From assembly GCA_002772745.1 (NCBI GenBank), contig PFDV01000009.1, positions 1 to 42,212 on the forward strand: a DNA stretch of 42,212 nucleotides. The letters are read 5' to 3'. The notes under the pieces are model-generated. The model was not told the DNA's origin, searched no databases, and worked only from the letters and a program-made list of their open reading frames with translations. This stretch comes from Candidatus Peregrinibacteria bacterium CG10_big_fil_rev_8_21_14_0_10_55_24 (lineage in GTDB: Bacteria > Patescibacteriota > Gracilibacteria > Peribacterales > Peribacteraceae). Below are positions 34,001 through 39,669 of the stretch, piece by piece. The position numbers and the translations under genes are program-made. Within the stretch, counting starts at the first letter, position 1. Each line of letters starts with the position of its first letter.

Positions 34001-34325
34001 GGTTGGCGAAGATGTCTCCGAACTCACGCTCTTCACAATTTCTCCTGAGAGCGGAACGCAGGTAACGCAACGTTTTACCATTGTTGAGGAAGAGATGGGT
34101 GATCACGTTGGAACGACGCAGATGGAGCGTCCTGCAGCATCTGCTCAGGAGCCTGCGGTGCAAGAGGATCGAGTGCCTCTCGTTAGTGGAGAAATTCCAG
34201 TCTTTACCGCATCGAGCGGGACAGAGGATATGGCGCAAACCGGACCGGGTGCGCTTCTCCTTGTGACCATGGGTGCGGCCGCAGGTTTGGGTTGGATACG
34301 CAGGCGCAGAAAGGCCCTCTCATAG
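28056..34325 (+). CDS. Giant surface protein C: CarboxypepD_reg-like, beta-helix-like, Cys-rich, CHRD-like and Ig-like modules
   Basis: 2089 residues from ATG 28056, which overlaps the protein B stop. Signal peptide at ~8-30, then a small Cys-rich segment. Residues ~145-230 resemble a carboxypeptidase-regulatory-like fold (LSGTLVDEEDKPVAGATVRQ). Residues ~270-1040 are Gly/Thr-rich irregular repeats (MNGGTVFLNNGQLSVNG), probably a beta-helix. Residues ~1050-1280 hold five ~47-residue DUF4215 repeats (CGDGxxxGxExCDDGN...GYVCTGTPSxC). Residues ~1285-1410 resemble a CHRD domain, followed by a seven-Asp run. Then come about eight more Cys-rich modules with a Ser-rich linker. Residues ~1905-2020 look Ig-like (IDQVILTAPTVIRLQFRNPVD). 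The C-terminus is AQTGPG, a hydrophobic span and RRRRK, like a wall-sorting or rhombosortase-type signal. Function unknown; structural or adhesive roles are plausible. Confidence 0.87.
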   Translation: MRKIPVISGQWFLLTLAISLTHILASGMVETHLWGQAVQTNLCQMLPNQAACEAEGCTWSETRQCLGELYPGCATNERECRKICGGTVWLEDGVCSGFSTRSTEENMQSPVHGKDDTDVQVSTGALEELKSEVSEEQELKIVLSGTLVDEEDKPVAGATVRQMYGAGQESFALTDAQGAFEVSVHSSESGIGVLLAESNGKHALGIVRFGSEDIGAVILRLNEIGLHAPESSAEYFASELRQIVSAPSAHQTTGTGAPLLKDTKGVFTMDASLSLRVPENATFSIDVPMDLGGFVVEGTVLQDEDTVIRGEYAQVGGRFEAREGTVQFTGNFTLEDGLFVGGQATMEIANDLVGTFNLLGGTFQAPKMLHMQGDWKQTNGTFDPGEGTVVFRGTTHAVDVPQAVLLYDVVIEKENGTDLDISEDDVLIIQHMLKLEDGEVDGGTLVPQGDMEISPSFDGGTALLLIGEDMSGDIWIPGGASLPRVALDAPNVTLHGPSQAGEIVYVEGAMRIDGGTLTVEGGDLLFTAQAPVSLSAGSIRTSAGHLTIESPVSLDGGDMVILNGTVLLGSTVTMNGGTVFLNNGQLSVNGAWNVHGGEIRAQAGSLELNSLFVLHDGDVFVDAAKVTANSFFTLNGGTFTGGTADMAVFNTLTLGGGSFTAPSGTLIISGDISQSDGVFLHNGGTVRLTGLKRTIAADRLHFFNLIFEKQNKESAVLEQRSIVVEGNAMFVDGFIDGGIVECRGDVTVSKTYDGESALILMNGAGLQHLSLESPDSLGDDIIVHTSSEVVLESDLDLKRSGQHLTIEEGVFSFNGNNLSVTEKKAAFTIGEKGILHISGDEQWDAPTIVEGGTISFSRSRGDLVLPDLPYHTIILSAGEKASFSVPKEGLKLTGDVVMRAGEFIADDEQEISLAGNWMNEGGEFVPGQSTVIFTGTQQSIAGNNTFYNVKKTVTSSAGLSPESLVVEGQTAQVILNSLTLMGSDCNFLRVRSTTTDAEWSIDVRGEAQMRSLDVRDVNNVGGALLICTEECVDRGNNTNWQFEFPTCSVSTVDCGNGVVETGEGCDDGNISFSWQQDGCSETCTVEPGYVCTGAPSVCTARCGDGLLAGGEICDDANTEPGDGCSQQCMAEDGYVCTGTPSLCQSVCGDGAVRGQEVCDDGNVQSGDGCTAQCLPETGFTCTGQPSACAPICGDGKLMGLEICDDGNAENGDGCSALCTREEGFTCIGEPSACAPVCGDGILRGSEVCDDGNAQHDDGCSDTCIPEWGFVCQGEPSMCTALCSTFANDLDECPLASDLYRVEFVQWAGQSVKGSGILRLTENRTLEYSFTLGQTVPNATANLTGEGLSILEFEGGPKIWSGITRQLSEEEVELLSGEKCSITVQKGTSLSSASIGMIVRHTTRLSADDDDDDDNPPGKERRCGNGKIDAGEACDDGNTINTDGCLTTCEKAWCGDGYVSFGKEQCEPPLSQVPDPVLAGKTGFCDDKCQFIPSSSDGETGGGSTKKPTKSSSSSSSSQHISSAAPARIVVGTGGLIIIPETCGNGFLDSGEQCDHGEFNGMGSCTLQCTLLYCGDGIVSPHIGEQCDDANSDDTDSCSHLCFRTGLSTQTGSTAAVFSTPISKTIAVMTEHGCGNALLEPGEQCDDGNTSGGDGCNAVCKLEFSFTPPLEAEPVLVQEIADREQMIIRGCGDGVLQAGEQCDDANAFAGDGCSSSCRLELGSRVPTLPDLVISTSFCGNGLQEVAEQCDDGNTFSQDGCSNVCQREVPGERQDDEWRGTLPSAPERPILLQGAQCGDGILQTGEACDAGTQNSDILPDRCRVRCTLPYCGDGVRDSSEQCDDGNRMDGDGCSWSCYMELVRPQAVCGNAQREANEQCDDGNTLSGDGCSSRCRIEEPPRPVSPGEAQIDQVILTAPTVIRLQFRNPVDPQKAADVRNYSVHGSPQIPIAHIRVIDQYTVELVLAESLSYDHEYTLSVDVETQVGEDVSELTLFTISPESGTQVTQRFTIVEEEMGDHVGTTQMERPAASAQEPAVQEDRVPLVSGEIPVFTASSGTEDMAQTGPGALLLVTMGAAAGLGWIRRRRKALS

Positions 34326-34329
34326 TGAT

Positions 34330-34350
34330 ACTTCCTATGGAAGTTTATTT
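34330..34350 (+). terminator. Possible terminator after surface protein C
   Basis: ACTTCC-TAT-GGAAGT stem followed by TTATTT, 5 bp after the stop of protein C. The stem is short (6 bp). It lies in the 55-bp gap to the convergent kinase gene. Confidence 0.45.
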
Positions 34351-34380
34351 GCTCTACTTTTGTTGTATCAAGACCAAAAA

Positions 34381-35013
34381 TCATTCGTTTACTAAGTATT
34401 GTATCGCCTTTTCAAGAGAGGCATTAAAGTCAGAATCCATTTCAAATAGAGGCAAAGCATATTTCTTTGCCTCTTGTTCAATGTGATCTGAATAGACGGC
34501 AATCATATGGGCAATCTTAATGAAGGTGGTTCCATCTTTCGTTTTTCTAAGAATCCAATCATTCGGTGTGGTGGATTTATGGAAGTCCTTTAACAATTGT
34601 TCTTCGTTCTTCTTCAGAAGAAATACAGATTTAATGTGTTCATTACCGAATTTTTTTAGAATACGGCTGGCAATCTCCGGGGTAACTTGGTAGCCCTCCA
34701 CAATCAAATTATCATCGTCCGTGAAGTATGTTTCCGCCACCGCGTATATCGCATCATATGTCGTCTTTGATTGCTCTGCATACCTCTGGACAATTTCTTC
34801 AGTAGTATACTGTGAATAGAATTCATCATTACTTCCTCTGCGCAGGTGACTGTGTGGGAATAGAGCAGGGTGTTGTTCCTCAGGCGTGTAAGCCCGAGCA
34901 ATATTTTGCAGTGTGTCAGAGGAAATCCAAGGAGTTTGCAGCTTCTTGCTCAGTGTTTTTGCCAGTGTCGTTTTTCCGCATTTTGGTGGTCCTCCGATTA
35001 AGTAAACAGCCAT
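34381..35013 (-). CDS. P-loop nucleoside/small-molecule kinase-like protein
   Basis: 210 residues. MAVYLIGGPPKCGKTTLAKTLS is a canonical Walker A (GPPKCGKT). NLIVEGYQVTPE matches the Walker-B-like strand (hhhEG) of AAA_18/adenylate-kinase-like and 2-phosphoglycerate-kinase-like enzymes, followed by IKSVFLLKKNEEQLLKDF as in their lid region. It most likely phosphorylates a small substrate; which one is unknown. The gene is visibly more AT-rich than its neighbours and sits between the giant protein C and the tRNA-Arg with its palindromes, suggesting acquisition. TAGACT/TATAGA at 35020-35027 lies 6-8 nt before ATG 35013, the local leaderless pattern. Confidence 0.72.
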   Translation of the reverse strand: MAVYLIGGPPKCGKTTLAKTLSKKLQTPWISSDTLQNIARAYTPEEQHPALFPHSHLRRGSNDEFYSQYTTEEIVQRYAEQSKTTYDAIYAVAETYFTDDDNLIVEGYQVTPEIASRILKKFGNEHIKSVFLLKKNEEQLLKDFHKSTTPNDWILRKTKDGTTFIKIAHMIAVYSDHIEQEAKKYALPLFEMDSDFNASLEKAIQYLVNE

Positions 35014-35019
35014 GTCTGA

Positions 35020-35027
35020 AGTCTATA
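35020..35027 (-). promoter_or_regulatory. -10 region (TATAGACT) for the P-loop kinase (leaderless)
   Basis: TATAGA (35022-35027) or TAGACT (35020-35025), 8 or 6 nt before ATG 35013. Confidence 0.4.
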
Positions 35028-35133
35028 GGTAAATGATTGTGCAATCGAAATGTAAACACCAAAAATCGAACGCTAGCAATCGAAATACTCTGATGATGGG
35101 GCAGTTCGACTTCGCTGCGGCTTCGCTCACTGT

Positions 35134-35209
35134 CATTCGACTCGCCTAAAGTAAAAGGTGGCCCGAGGCCGCAGCCGAGGACTATGAGCGAGCGTAGCGA
35201 GCCGAATGG
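35134..35209. repeat. Long inverted repeat ending at the tRNA-Arg CCA
   Basis: 35134-35145 (CATTCGACTCGC) pairs with 35197-35209 with one mismatch, around a ~50-nt loop that contains further GC-rich self-complementary sequence. The right arm includes the tRNA CCA complement at 35207-35209. The 35014-35206 gap has no gene. Confidence 0.5.
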
Positions 35210-35283
35210 TACCCCGGACAGGAATCGAACCTGTGACCTAGAGCTTAGAAGGCTCTCGCTCTATCCAACTGAGCTACCGGGGC
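35207..35283 (-). tRNA. tRNA-Arg(UCU)
   Basis: Minus strand: acceptor GCCCCGG/CCGGGGT (one G-U), D-arm AGCTCAGTTGGATAGAGC, anticodon stem AGAGC/GCTCT with loop CTTCTAA (anticodon TCT), T-arm CAGGTTCGATTCCTG. CCA is encoded at 35207-35209. TATAAT at 35293-35298 lies ~9 nt upstream. Confidence 0.96.
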
Positions 35284-35292
35284 ATAGCGTTT

Positions 35293-35298
35293 ATTATA
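35293..35298 (-). promoter_or_regulatory. -10 hexamer TATAAT for tRNA-Arg
   Basis: Perfect consensus 9 nt before the mature 5' end. Confidence 0.5.
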
Positions 35299-35327
35299 CA
35301 TGAAATATGGCTTTAGCGTGAGCAGAA

Positions 35328-35336
35328 TGCTATACT
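35328..35336 (+). promoter_or_regulatory. Extended -10 (TGCTATACT) for pyrH (leaderless)
   Basis: Hexamer 35331-35336 ends 7 nt before ATG 35344. Confidence 0.6.
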
Positions 35337-35343
35337 GGTACAG

Positions 35344-36051
35344 ATGAAGTACCAGCGCATCATGCTCAAGCTCTCGGGTGAGGCACTTGCCAAGAGCGGG
35401 GGAGCGGGACTCAACCATGCCGTGCTCATGGATGTTGCCAAGAGCATCCAGGAAGTGGCAGACAAGGGAATTCAGGTTGTTGTTGTCGTTGGCGGTGGGA
35501 ACATTTGGCGCTACCGTGATACCACGGACAGCGGCATTGAGCGTTCTGCAAGCGATGCCATGGGCATGTTGGCAACGATCATGAACAGCGTCGCACTCCA
35601 GTCTGCGCTCGAGAAAATGGGAAAACACACGCGTGTATGCAGCGCCATCGACGTTCCGCAACTTGCAGAGCCGTACCTCAGGCGCAGGGTGCTTCGGCAC
35701 TTAGAGAAGGGGAGAGTGGTGATCTGTGCCGGCGGCACGGGCAACCCGTACTTCACCACCGATTCCGCAGCAGCTCTGCGAGCATTGGAGCTCGGTTGCG
35801 AAGTGCTCCTGAAGGCGACCAATGTTGACGGGGTGTACGACAAGGATCCCGATGAGCACAAAGATGCCAAACTCTACAAAGAACTTTCGTACCAGGAGGC
35901 GATCGAAAAGCACCTCAATATCATGGACCAGGCGGCCTTTAGCCTTTGCCAGGACCAGCATCTCCCCATCCGTGTCTTCAATTACACAGAGAGAGCTAAC
36001 CTGCTCAAAGCTGCCCTAGGGGAAGAGATCGGGACCCTGGTGCACGGGTGA
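35344..36051 (+). CDS. pyrH: Uridylate (UMP) kinase
   Basis: 235 residues, standard length. It phosphorylates UMP to UDP with ATP; an amino-acid-kinase-fold hexamer unrelated to adenylate kinases. Visible: MKYQRIMLKLSGEALAK, VVVVVGGGNIWRYRD (GGGN), ASDAMGMLATIMNSVALQSALE, VVICAGGTGNPYFTTDSAAALRALEL and LLKATNVDGVYDKDP, all characteristic. ATG 35344 is the family start and immediately follows an extended -10. The pyrH-frr order is common in bacteria; here frr follows after 61 bp with its own possible -10. It starts 60 bp from the divergent tRNA-Arg. Confidence 0.96.
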   Translation: MKYQRIMLKLSGEALAKSGGAGLNHAVLMDVAKSIQEVADKGIQVVVVVGGGNIWRYRDTTDSGIERSASDAMGMLATIMNSVALQSALEKMGKHTRVCSAIDVPQLAEPYLRRRVLRHLEKGRVVICAGGTGNPYFTTDSAAALRALELGCEVLLKATNVDGVYDKDPDEHKDAKLYKELSYQEAIEKHLNIMDQAAFSLCQDQHLPIRVFNYTERANLLKAALGEEIGTLVHG

Positions 36052-36076
36052 TTTGCTCGGGTGAGGCGTATCCACG

Positions 36077-36082
36077 TACAAT
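36077..36082 (+). promoter_or_regulatory. Possible -10 (TACAAT) for frr
   Basis: 30 nt before ATG 36113; frr may instead be read from the pyrH promoter. Confidence 0.3.
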
Positions 36083-36112
36083 GCAAGGGTCCTTTTCCCC
36101 ACTGCATTCGGT

Positions 36113-36658
36113 ATGGCAGATCCACGCCTTAGCGCATTCGATCAAGAGATGAGTAAAATCATTGAATTTCTTCACGGTGAGTACGGTAAGCTCCAGACAG
36201 GACGCGCCAGCGCATCACTCGTGGAGCATGTCGAAGTAGAGGCCTACGGGCAGAAACAGCCGCTCAAGACCATTGCGGGCATTACCATTGACGGTGCGCG
36301 CTCTATTGTGGTGCAGCCTTGGGATCGTTCCGTTCTTCAGAATGTGGAGAAGGCATTGCAGTCAGCAAATTTAGGGGTCAATCCGGTTAATGACGGTCAG
36401 GTATTGAGGATCAATCTTCCTCCCATGACCGAGGAGCGCCGCACGCAGATGGTGAAGACAGTAGGTCAGCTTGCCGAGGAAGCCCGTATTTCCGTGCGTC
36501 AGCAGCGCCAGAAAATCCATGATCTTATCAAGGAAGGAGAGTCCGATGAGGACGCGCGCTACACGGGACTCGACCAGCTCGAAAAGGCCGTTAAAGCGGC
36601 GAACGAGAAGATCGAGGAGATAAAGGAGAAGAAGGAGAAGGAGGTGATGACGGTGTAA
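36113..36658 (+). CDS. frr: Ribosome recycling factor
   Basis: 181 residues, close to the usual 185. With EF-G it splits post-termination ribosomes. Visible: EFLHGEYGKLQTGRASASLVEHVEVEAYG, the domain II region QPLKTIAGITIDGARSIVVQPWD, RINLPPMTEERRTQMVK and the long C-terminal helix with the KEKEVMTV end. Three-helix-bundle domain I and beta-rich domain II are both complete. Downstream of pyrH, as in many genomes. Confidence 0.96.
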   Translation: MADPRLSAFDQEMSKIIEFLHGEYGKLQTGRASASLVEHVEVEAYGQKQPLKTIAGITIDGARSIVVQPWDRSVLQNVEKALQSANLGVNPVNDGQVLRINLPPMTEERRTQMVKTVGQLAEEARISVRQQRQKIHDLIKEGESDEDARYTGLDQLEKAVKAANEKIEEIKEKKEKEVMTV

Positions 36659-36687
36659 AAGATTTGGGGCTTGGGTTCGGGTTCGGG

Positions 36688-36693
36688 TAGCAT
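36688..36693 (+). promoter_or_regulatory. -10-like hexamer TAGCAT for purQ (leaderless)
   Basis: Ends 6 nt before ATG 36700, after a short GGGTTC direct repeat. Confidence 0.35.
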
Positions 36694-36699
36694 TGTGCC

Positions 36700-37929
36700 A
36701 TGGAGAAGCCGCGTATCGCCGTCGTATCTTTCCCCGGTAATAACTGCGAGGTCGAATCGATCCGTGCTGTGAAGCAGAGTGGTATGGAGGTCGTGTTCGT
36801 CAAATGGAACGATCCCGTTGATTCCCTGGAATCCGTCGACGGGTTCTTCCTCCCCGGGGGATTTAGTTACGAAGATCGCGGGAGAGCGGGCATGGTCCCT
36901 GCACGCGATCCCATGATGGCCCACATCATCGAGCAAGCCGCGCAGGGGAAAGTGGTGATTGGTAACTGCAATGGTGCGCAGGTTTTAGTCGAGAGCGGGC
37001 TCATCCCACTCGACCGGGGGCTTGCAATGAGCTTGGCGCGCAATGCTGTCGACGGAGAAGCGGTGGGGTTCCTCAACGAGTGGGTGTGGATTACACGGAC
37101 CTGCGCGCGCGATCGTTGTGCCACGTCTGATTGGGAAGGGGTGATGCATCTCCCCATCGCGCACGGGGAGGGGCGTTTTGTGACCAAGGATACGGATCTC
37201 ATTGAGGAGCTTAAAAAGAACGACCAATTGGCGTTTTCGTACTGTGATGCATCTCGTCGGGTGTCGGATAAGCCGCCGCTGTGTCCCAATGGTTCGCTCC
37301 TGGGAATTGCAGGAATCTGCAATCCTGCTGGGAATGTCGTTGCGCTCATGCCTCATCCAGAACGGACACAAGAAGGATTGCGCTATTTCCTTTCCATAAG
37401 GAAATGGATTGAGCGCAGGAAGAAGCTCCTTCCCCCTGTTCCTCGTACTCTTTCCGAGGAATACCCCGTAGCGGTTGCACCGAAGCGTTCGTGCGAAATC
37501 TTCATTGACACCATCATCACGAACAATGAGGAGCGCACCGTGGAGCAGGCAGCGCGACGCATCGCCTCCACGATTTCCTTAAAACAGCTCAAGTACTTTG
37601 CACCGGGGAAAGATGCAGTGGACAGTGTTCTTACGCACCTTTCCCTCTTCAATCCTAATAAAGAAATCGCCTACATCCGCAGAGAAGGAAAACTCCTGCG
37701 ATGGAATCCTGATGTAAAACGCGAGGAATCCTATACGGGGAACCTGCTTGAGGGGTCGGTGCTCCTGCGTATCGATGAGCCGGATACCGGTGCTCGGCAA
37801 CTGGGGGAGGGGAGTGTGACAGGTGTCTGCTATGTGTGCAGCAACATAGATGAACAAAAATTGTATACAAGAGAAGTACTCGAAGTCTTTGCGAATCCGC
37901 ACGCGAGCCAACTCCTCAAGATGCCATAA
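36700..37929 (+). CDS. purQ: FGAM synthase glutaminase subunit (PurQ) with a C-terminal extra domain
   Basis: 409 residues, against ~225-270 for ordinary PurQ. Residues 1-~250 are a class I glutaminase: PGNNCEVES, GFFLPGGFSYEDRGRAG, nucleophile Cys90 in GNCNGAQ, and His219/Glu221 in MPHPER. It supplies ammonia for converting FGAR to FGAM in purine synthesis. Residues ~255-409 are an extension I do not recognise, beginning VAVAPKRSCEIFIDTIITNNEERTVE and ending FANPHASQLLKMP. It is not the PurL synthase domain (far too short) and shows no obvious PurS pattern. No purL or purS lies in the window. The trmH-like gene follows after 3 bp and is probably co-transcribed. Confidence 0.85.
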   Translation: MEKPRIAVVSFPGNNCEVESIRAVKQSGMEVVFVKWNDPVDSLESVDGFFLPGGFSYEDRGRAGMVPARDPMMAHIIEQAAQGKVVIGNCNGAQVLVESGLIPLDRGLAMSLARNAVDGEAVGFLNEWVWITRTCARDRCATSDWEGVMHLPIAHGEGRFVTKDTDLIEELKKNDQLAFSYCDASRRVSDKPPLCPNGSLLGIAGICNPAGNVVALMPHPERTQEGLRYFLSIRKWIERRKKLLPPVPRTLSEEYPVAVAPKRSCEIFIDTIITNNEERTVEQAARRIASTISLKQLKYFAPGKDAVDSVLTHLSLFNPNKEIAYIRREGKLLRWNPDVKREESYTGNLLEGSVLLRIDEPDTGARQLGEGSVTGVCYVCSNIDEQKLYTREVLEVFANPHASQLLKMP

Positions 37930-37932
37930 GCC

Positions 37933-38388
37933 ATGGAACGGCATATCGTCCTTCTTGCCTACAACATCCGTTCCCTCTGGAACGTGGGATCGCTCTTCCG
38001 AACAAGTGATGCTTTTGGAGTGGAGAAGCTCTTACTCAGCGGCTACACGGCTCTTCCTCCGCGTCGTGAGATCAGTAAAACCGCGCTGGGAGCGGAGAAA
38101 ACAGTTCCTTGGGAGCACATGACAGATCCCATCGAAGCAATGAATCGTCTACGAAAGGAAGGCTACGGCATCGTTGCTCTGGAACAGACGCAGAGGTCCG
38201 TTGCGTTGGAGGAGTTCCATCCGCCAGAGCGTCTCTGCCTGATCGTCGGGCACGAGGTGACCGGCGTTGATCGAAAGATTCTCGCACTCTGCGATGCGTG
38301 CGTGGAGATACGGATGCTCGGAGCGAAGGAATCACTCAATGTCGCGGTTGCCGCCGGCATAGCGCTCTATCACCTGCGCACGGCGTAG
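37933..38388 (+). CDS. SpoU/TrmH-family RNA 2'-O-methyltransferase
   Basis: 151 residues: a bare SPOUT knot domain without the N-terminal substrate-binding extension of RlmB or TrmH. Visible are the three SpoU motifs: NIRSLWNVGSLFRTSDAFGV, LCLIVGHEVTGVDRKIL and MLGAKESLNVAVAAGIALYHL. It methylates ribose in tRNA or rRNA; the target is not readable. Although short like TrmL, it matches the general SpoU motifs better, so I leave the symbol open. It starts 3 bp after the purQ stop, and its 3' end is 3 bp from the convergent membrane-protein gene. Confidence 0.88.
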   Translation: MERHIVLLAYNIRSLWNVGSLFRTSDAFGVEKLLLSGYTALPPRREISKTALGAEKTVPWEHMTDPIEAMNRLRKEGYGIVALEQTQRSVALEEFHPPERLCLIVGHEVTGVDRKILALCDACVEIRMLGAKESLNVAVAAGIALYHLRTA

Positions 38389-38391
38389 GCA

Positions 38392-39603
38392 TTACGCGAA
38401 CTTCTTCCACAGTTGTGCTTTGGTCCTTAAGAGCGCACCGAACGTGAGGAAGATCGCAAGTGCTATGGCGATCCATCCGATAACGGGCACAAAACAGAAG
38501 AGTTTGAGGACCACATACACGGCAAGTGCGACGAAGAAGAGGCCAATCTTGCCCCAGGGTTTCTTCCAGTGCAGGAGCAACCACTGGGCCAGCACAATCG
38601 CGGCGATAGGCTTGGCGAAGAACAGGGAGAGACCGAATGCGAAGAAGAGCGCCATCGCGATGGGGATGCCGATGATGCTGATCAGGAAGAGCAGGCCCAC
38701 GGCAGGCACGACGACAAAGTAGAGCAACCCTGTGAGCATGCAGCCCCACGGAGACCTGGTGAGTTTTTTCACCGCAGTGGGAAAGAAGGTCTTTGTCGAA
38801 AGCACCAGAATGAGGATGACGAGTGCAGCGGAGAGGAGCGAGTATCCAAAGAACGCGATCGCCGCAAGGGTTAGAGCGCCGAAAACTGTCGCCTCGATGA
38901 CCTCGCCCTTGGGTCCTCCTGCGAGGTCGGCATTGAACACGCTCTCGCCTCCGACAATGCCTTCAAAAGGATTGGTTTGATCGCTGAGCCAGTACTGGAG
39001 ATTTCCTTCAATCGAGGCGCCCTCCAGAACGTTGGCTTCCTTACAGACGATCACGGCATCACCCTTGATGGTTCCCGAGAGTTGCAGGCTGTCGCCACGC
39101 ACGTCAGCGTTCTGACGAACAAGTCCCGAAAGAATGATGCTTCCTCCTGCGCTGCGCAGGGTTTCCACCGCTCCGTCGACGACAAGCAAACCGCCGTAGA
39201 CGATGGCATCGCCCATCACTTGCGCCGTAGGCGCGAGGCGTACGGTTCCACCAAACACGATCAAATCGCCTTCAATCCTTCCTCGGATGGATACTTCCCC
39301 GCCTGCAATACGCGCATCGTCGCCAATGTTTCCCTCAACGATCACCGTGCCTCCTGCAACGATCAAATCCTGCTCAATTTCATCGGAGATCGTCAGATCT
39401 CCGCCCGCGGCAACCAGATCCCCCGCAATGCGCTCCTTGATTTGTATAACACCACCGGCGATGTAGAGATCATCTTGGACGGGGATGTTGATGGAAAAGA
39501 GCTCGTTATCGTCCTTCGCTACGCGAAACATTGCAGCCTGCGATGCAAGTGGAAGAACAGTGAGGAGCGTGCTGAGGAGGATCACGGAAGGAAAGCGCTT
39601 CAT
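38392..39603 (-). CDS. Bactofilin/polymer-like beta-helix protein with C-terminal membrane segments
   Basis: 403 residues from ATG 39603. Signal peptide 1-24. Residues ~40-220 are short regular repeats such as IAGDLVAAGGDLTISDEIEQDLIVAGGTVIVEGNI, a bactofilin-type right-handed beta-helix, here exported instead of cytoplasmic. Residues ~235-400 contain about four hydrophobic segments (LTLAAIAFFGYSLLSAALVILILVLS; LLYFVVVPAVGLLFLISIIGIPIAMALFF; IGLFFVALAVYVVLKLFCFVPVIGWIAIALAIFL). The layout matches polymer-forming membrane proteins seen in several bacterial genomes, with no assigned function. The frame extends to 39657, but TGCTATACT at 39631-39639 lies inside that extension, so ATG 39603 with a ~20-nt leader is preferred. 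Confidence 0.75.
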   Translation of the reverse strand: MKRFPSVILLSTLLTVLPLASQAAMFRVAKDDNELFSINIPVQDDLYIAGGVIQIKERIAGDLVAAGGDLTISDEIEQDLIVAGGTVIVEGNIGDDARIAGGEVSIRGRIEGDLIVFGGTVRLAPTAQVMGDAIVYGGLLVVDGAVETLRSAGGSIILSGLVRQNADVRGDSLQLSGTIKGDAVIVCKEANVLEGASIEGNLQYWLSDQTNPFEGIVGGESVFNADLAGGPKGEVIEATVFGALTLAAIAFFGYSLLSAALVILILVLSTKTFFPTAVKKLTRSPWGCMLTGLLYFVVVPAVGLLFLISIIGIPIAMALFFAFGLSLFFAKPIAAIVLAQWLLLHWKKPWGKIGLFFVALAVYVVLKLFCFVPVIGWIAIALAIFLTFGALLRTKAQLWKKFA

Positions 39604-39630
39604 ACAGAAAGGGGAAGAAGGTCGCGAACG

Positions 39631-39639
39631 AGTATAGCA
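39631..39639 (-). promoter_or_regulatory. Extended -10 (TGCTATACT) for the bactofilin-like gene
   Basis: Hexamer 39631-39636, 27 nt before ATG 39603, so this gene has a short leader. It lies 34 bp after the priA stop side of the 66-bp gap. Confidence 0.55.
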
Positions 39640-39669
39640 CAAGTGTGATACATCCAATGCAGTGCTACG

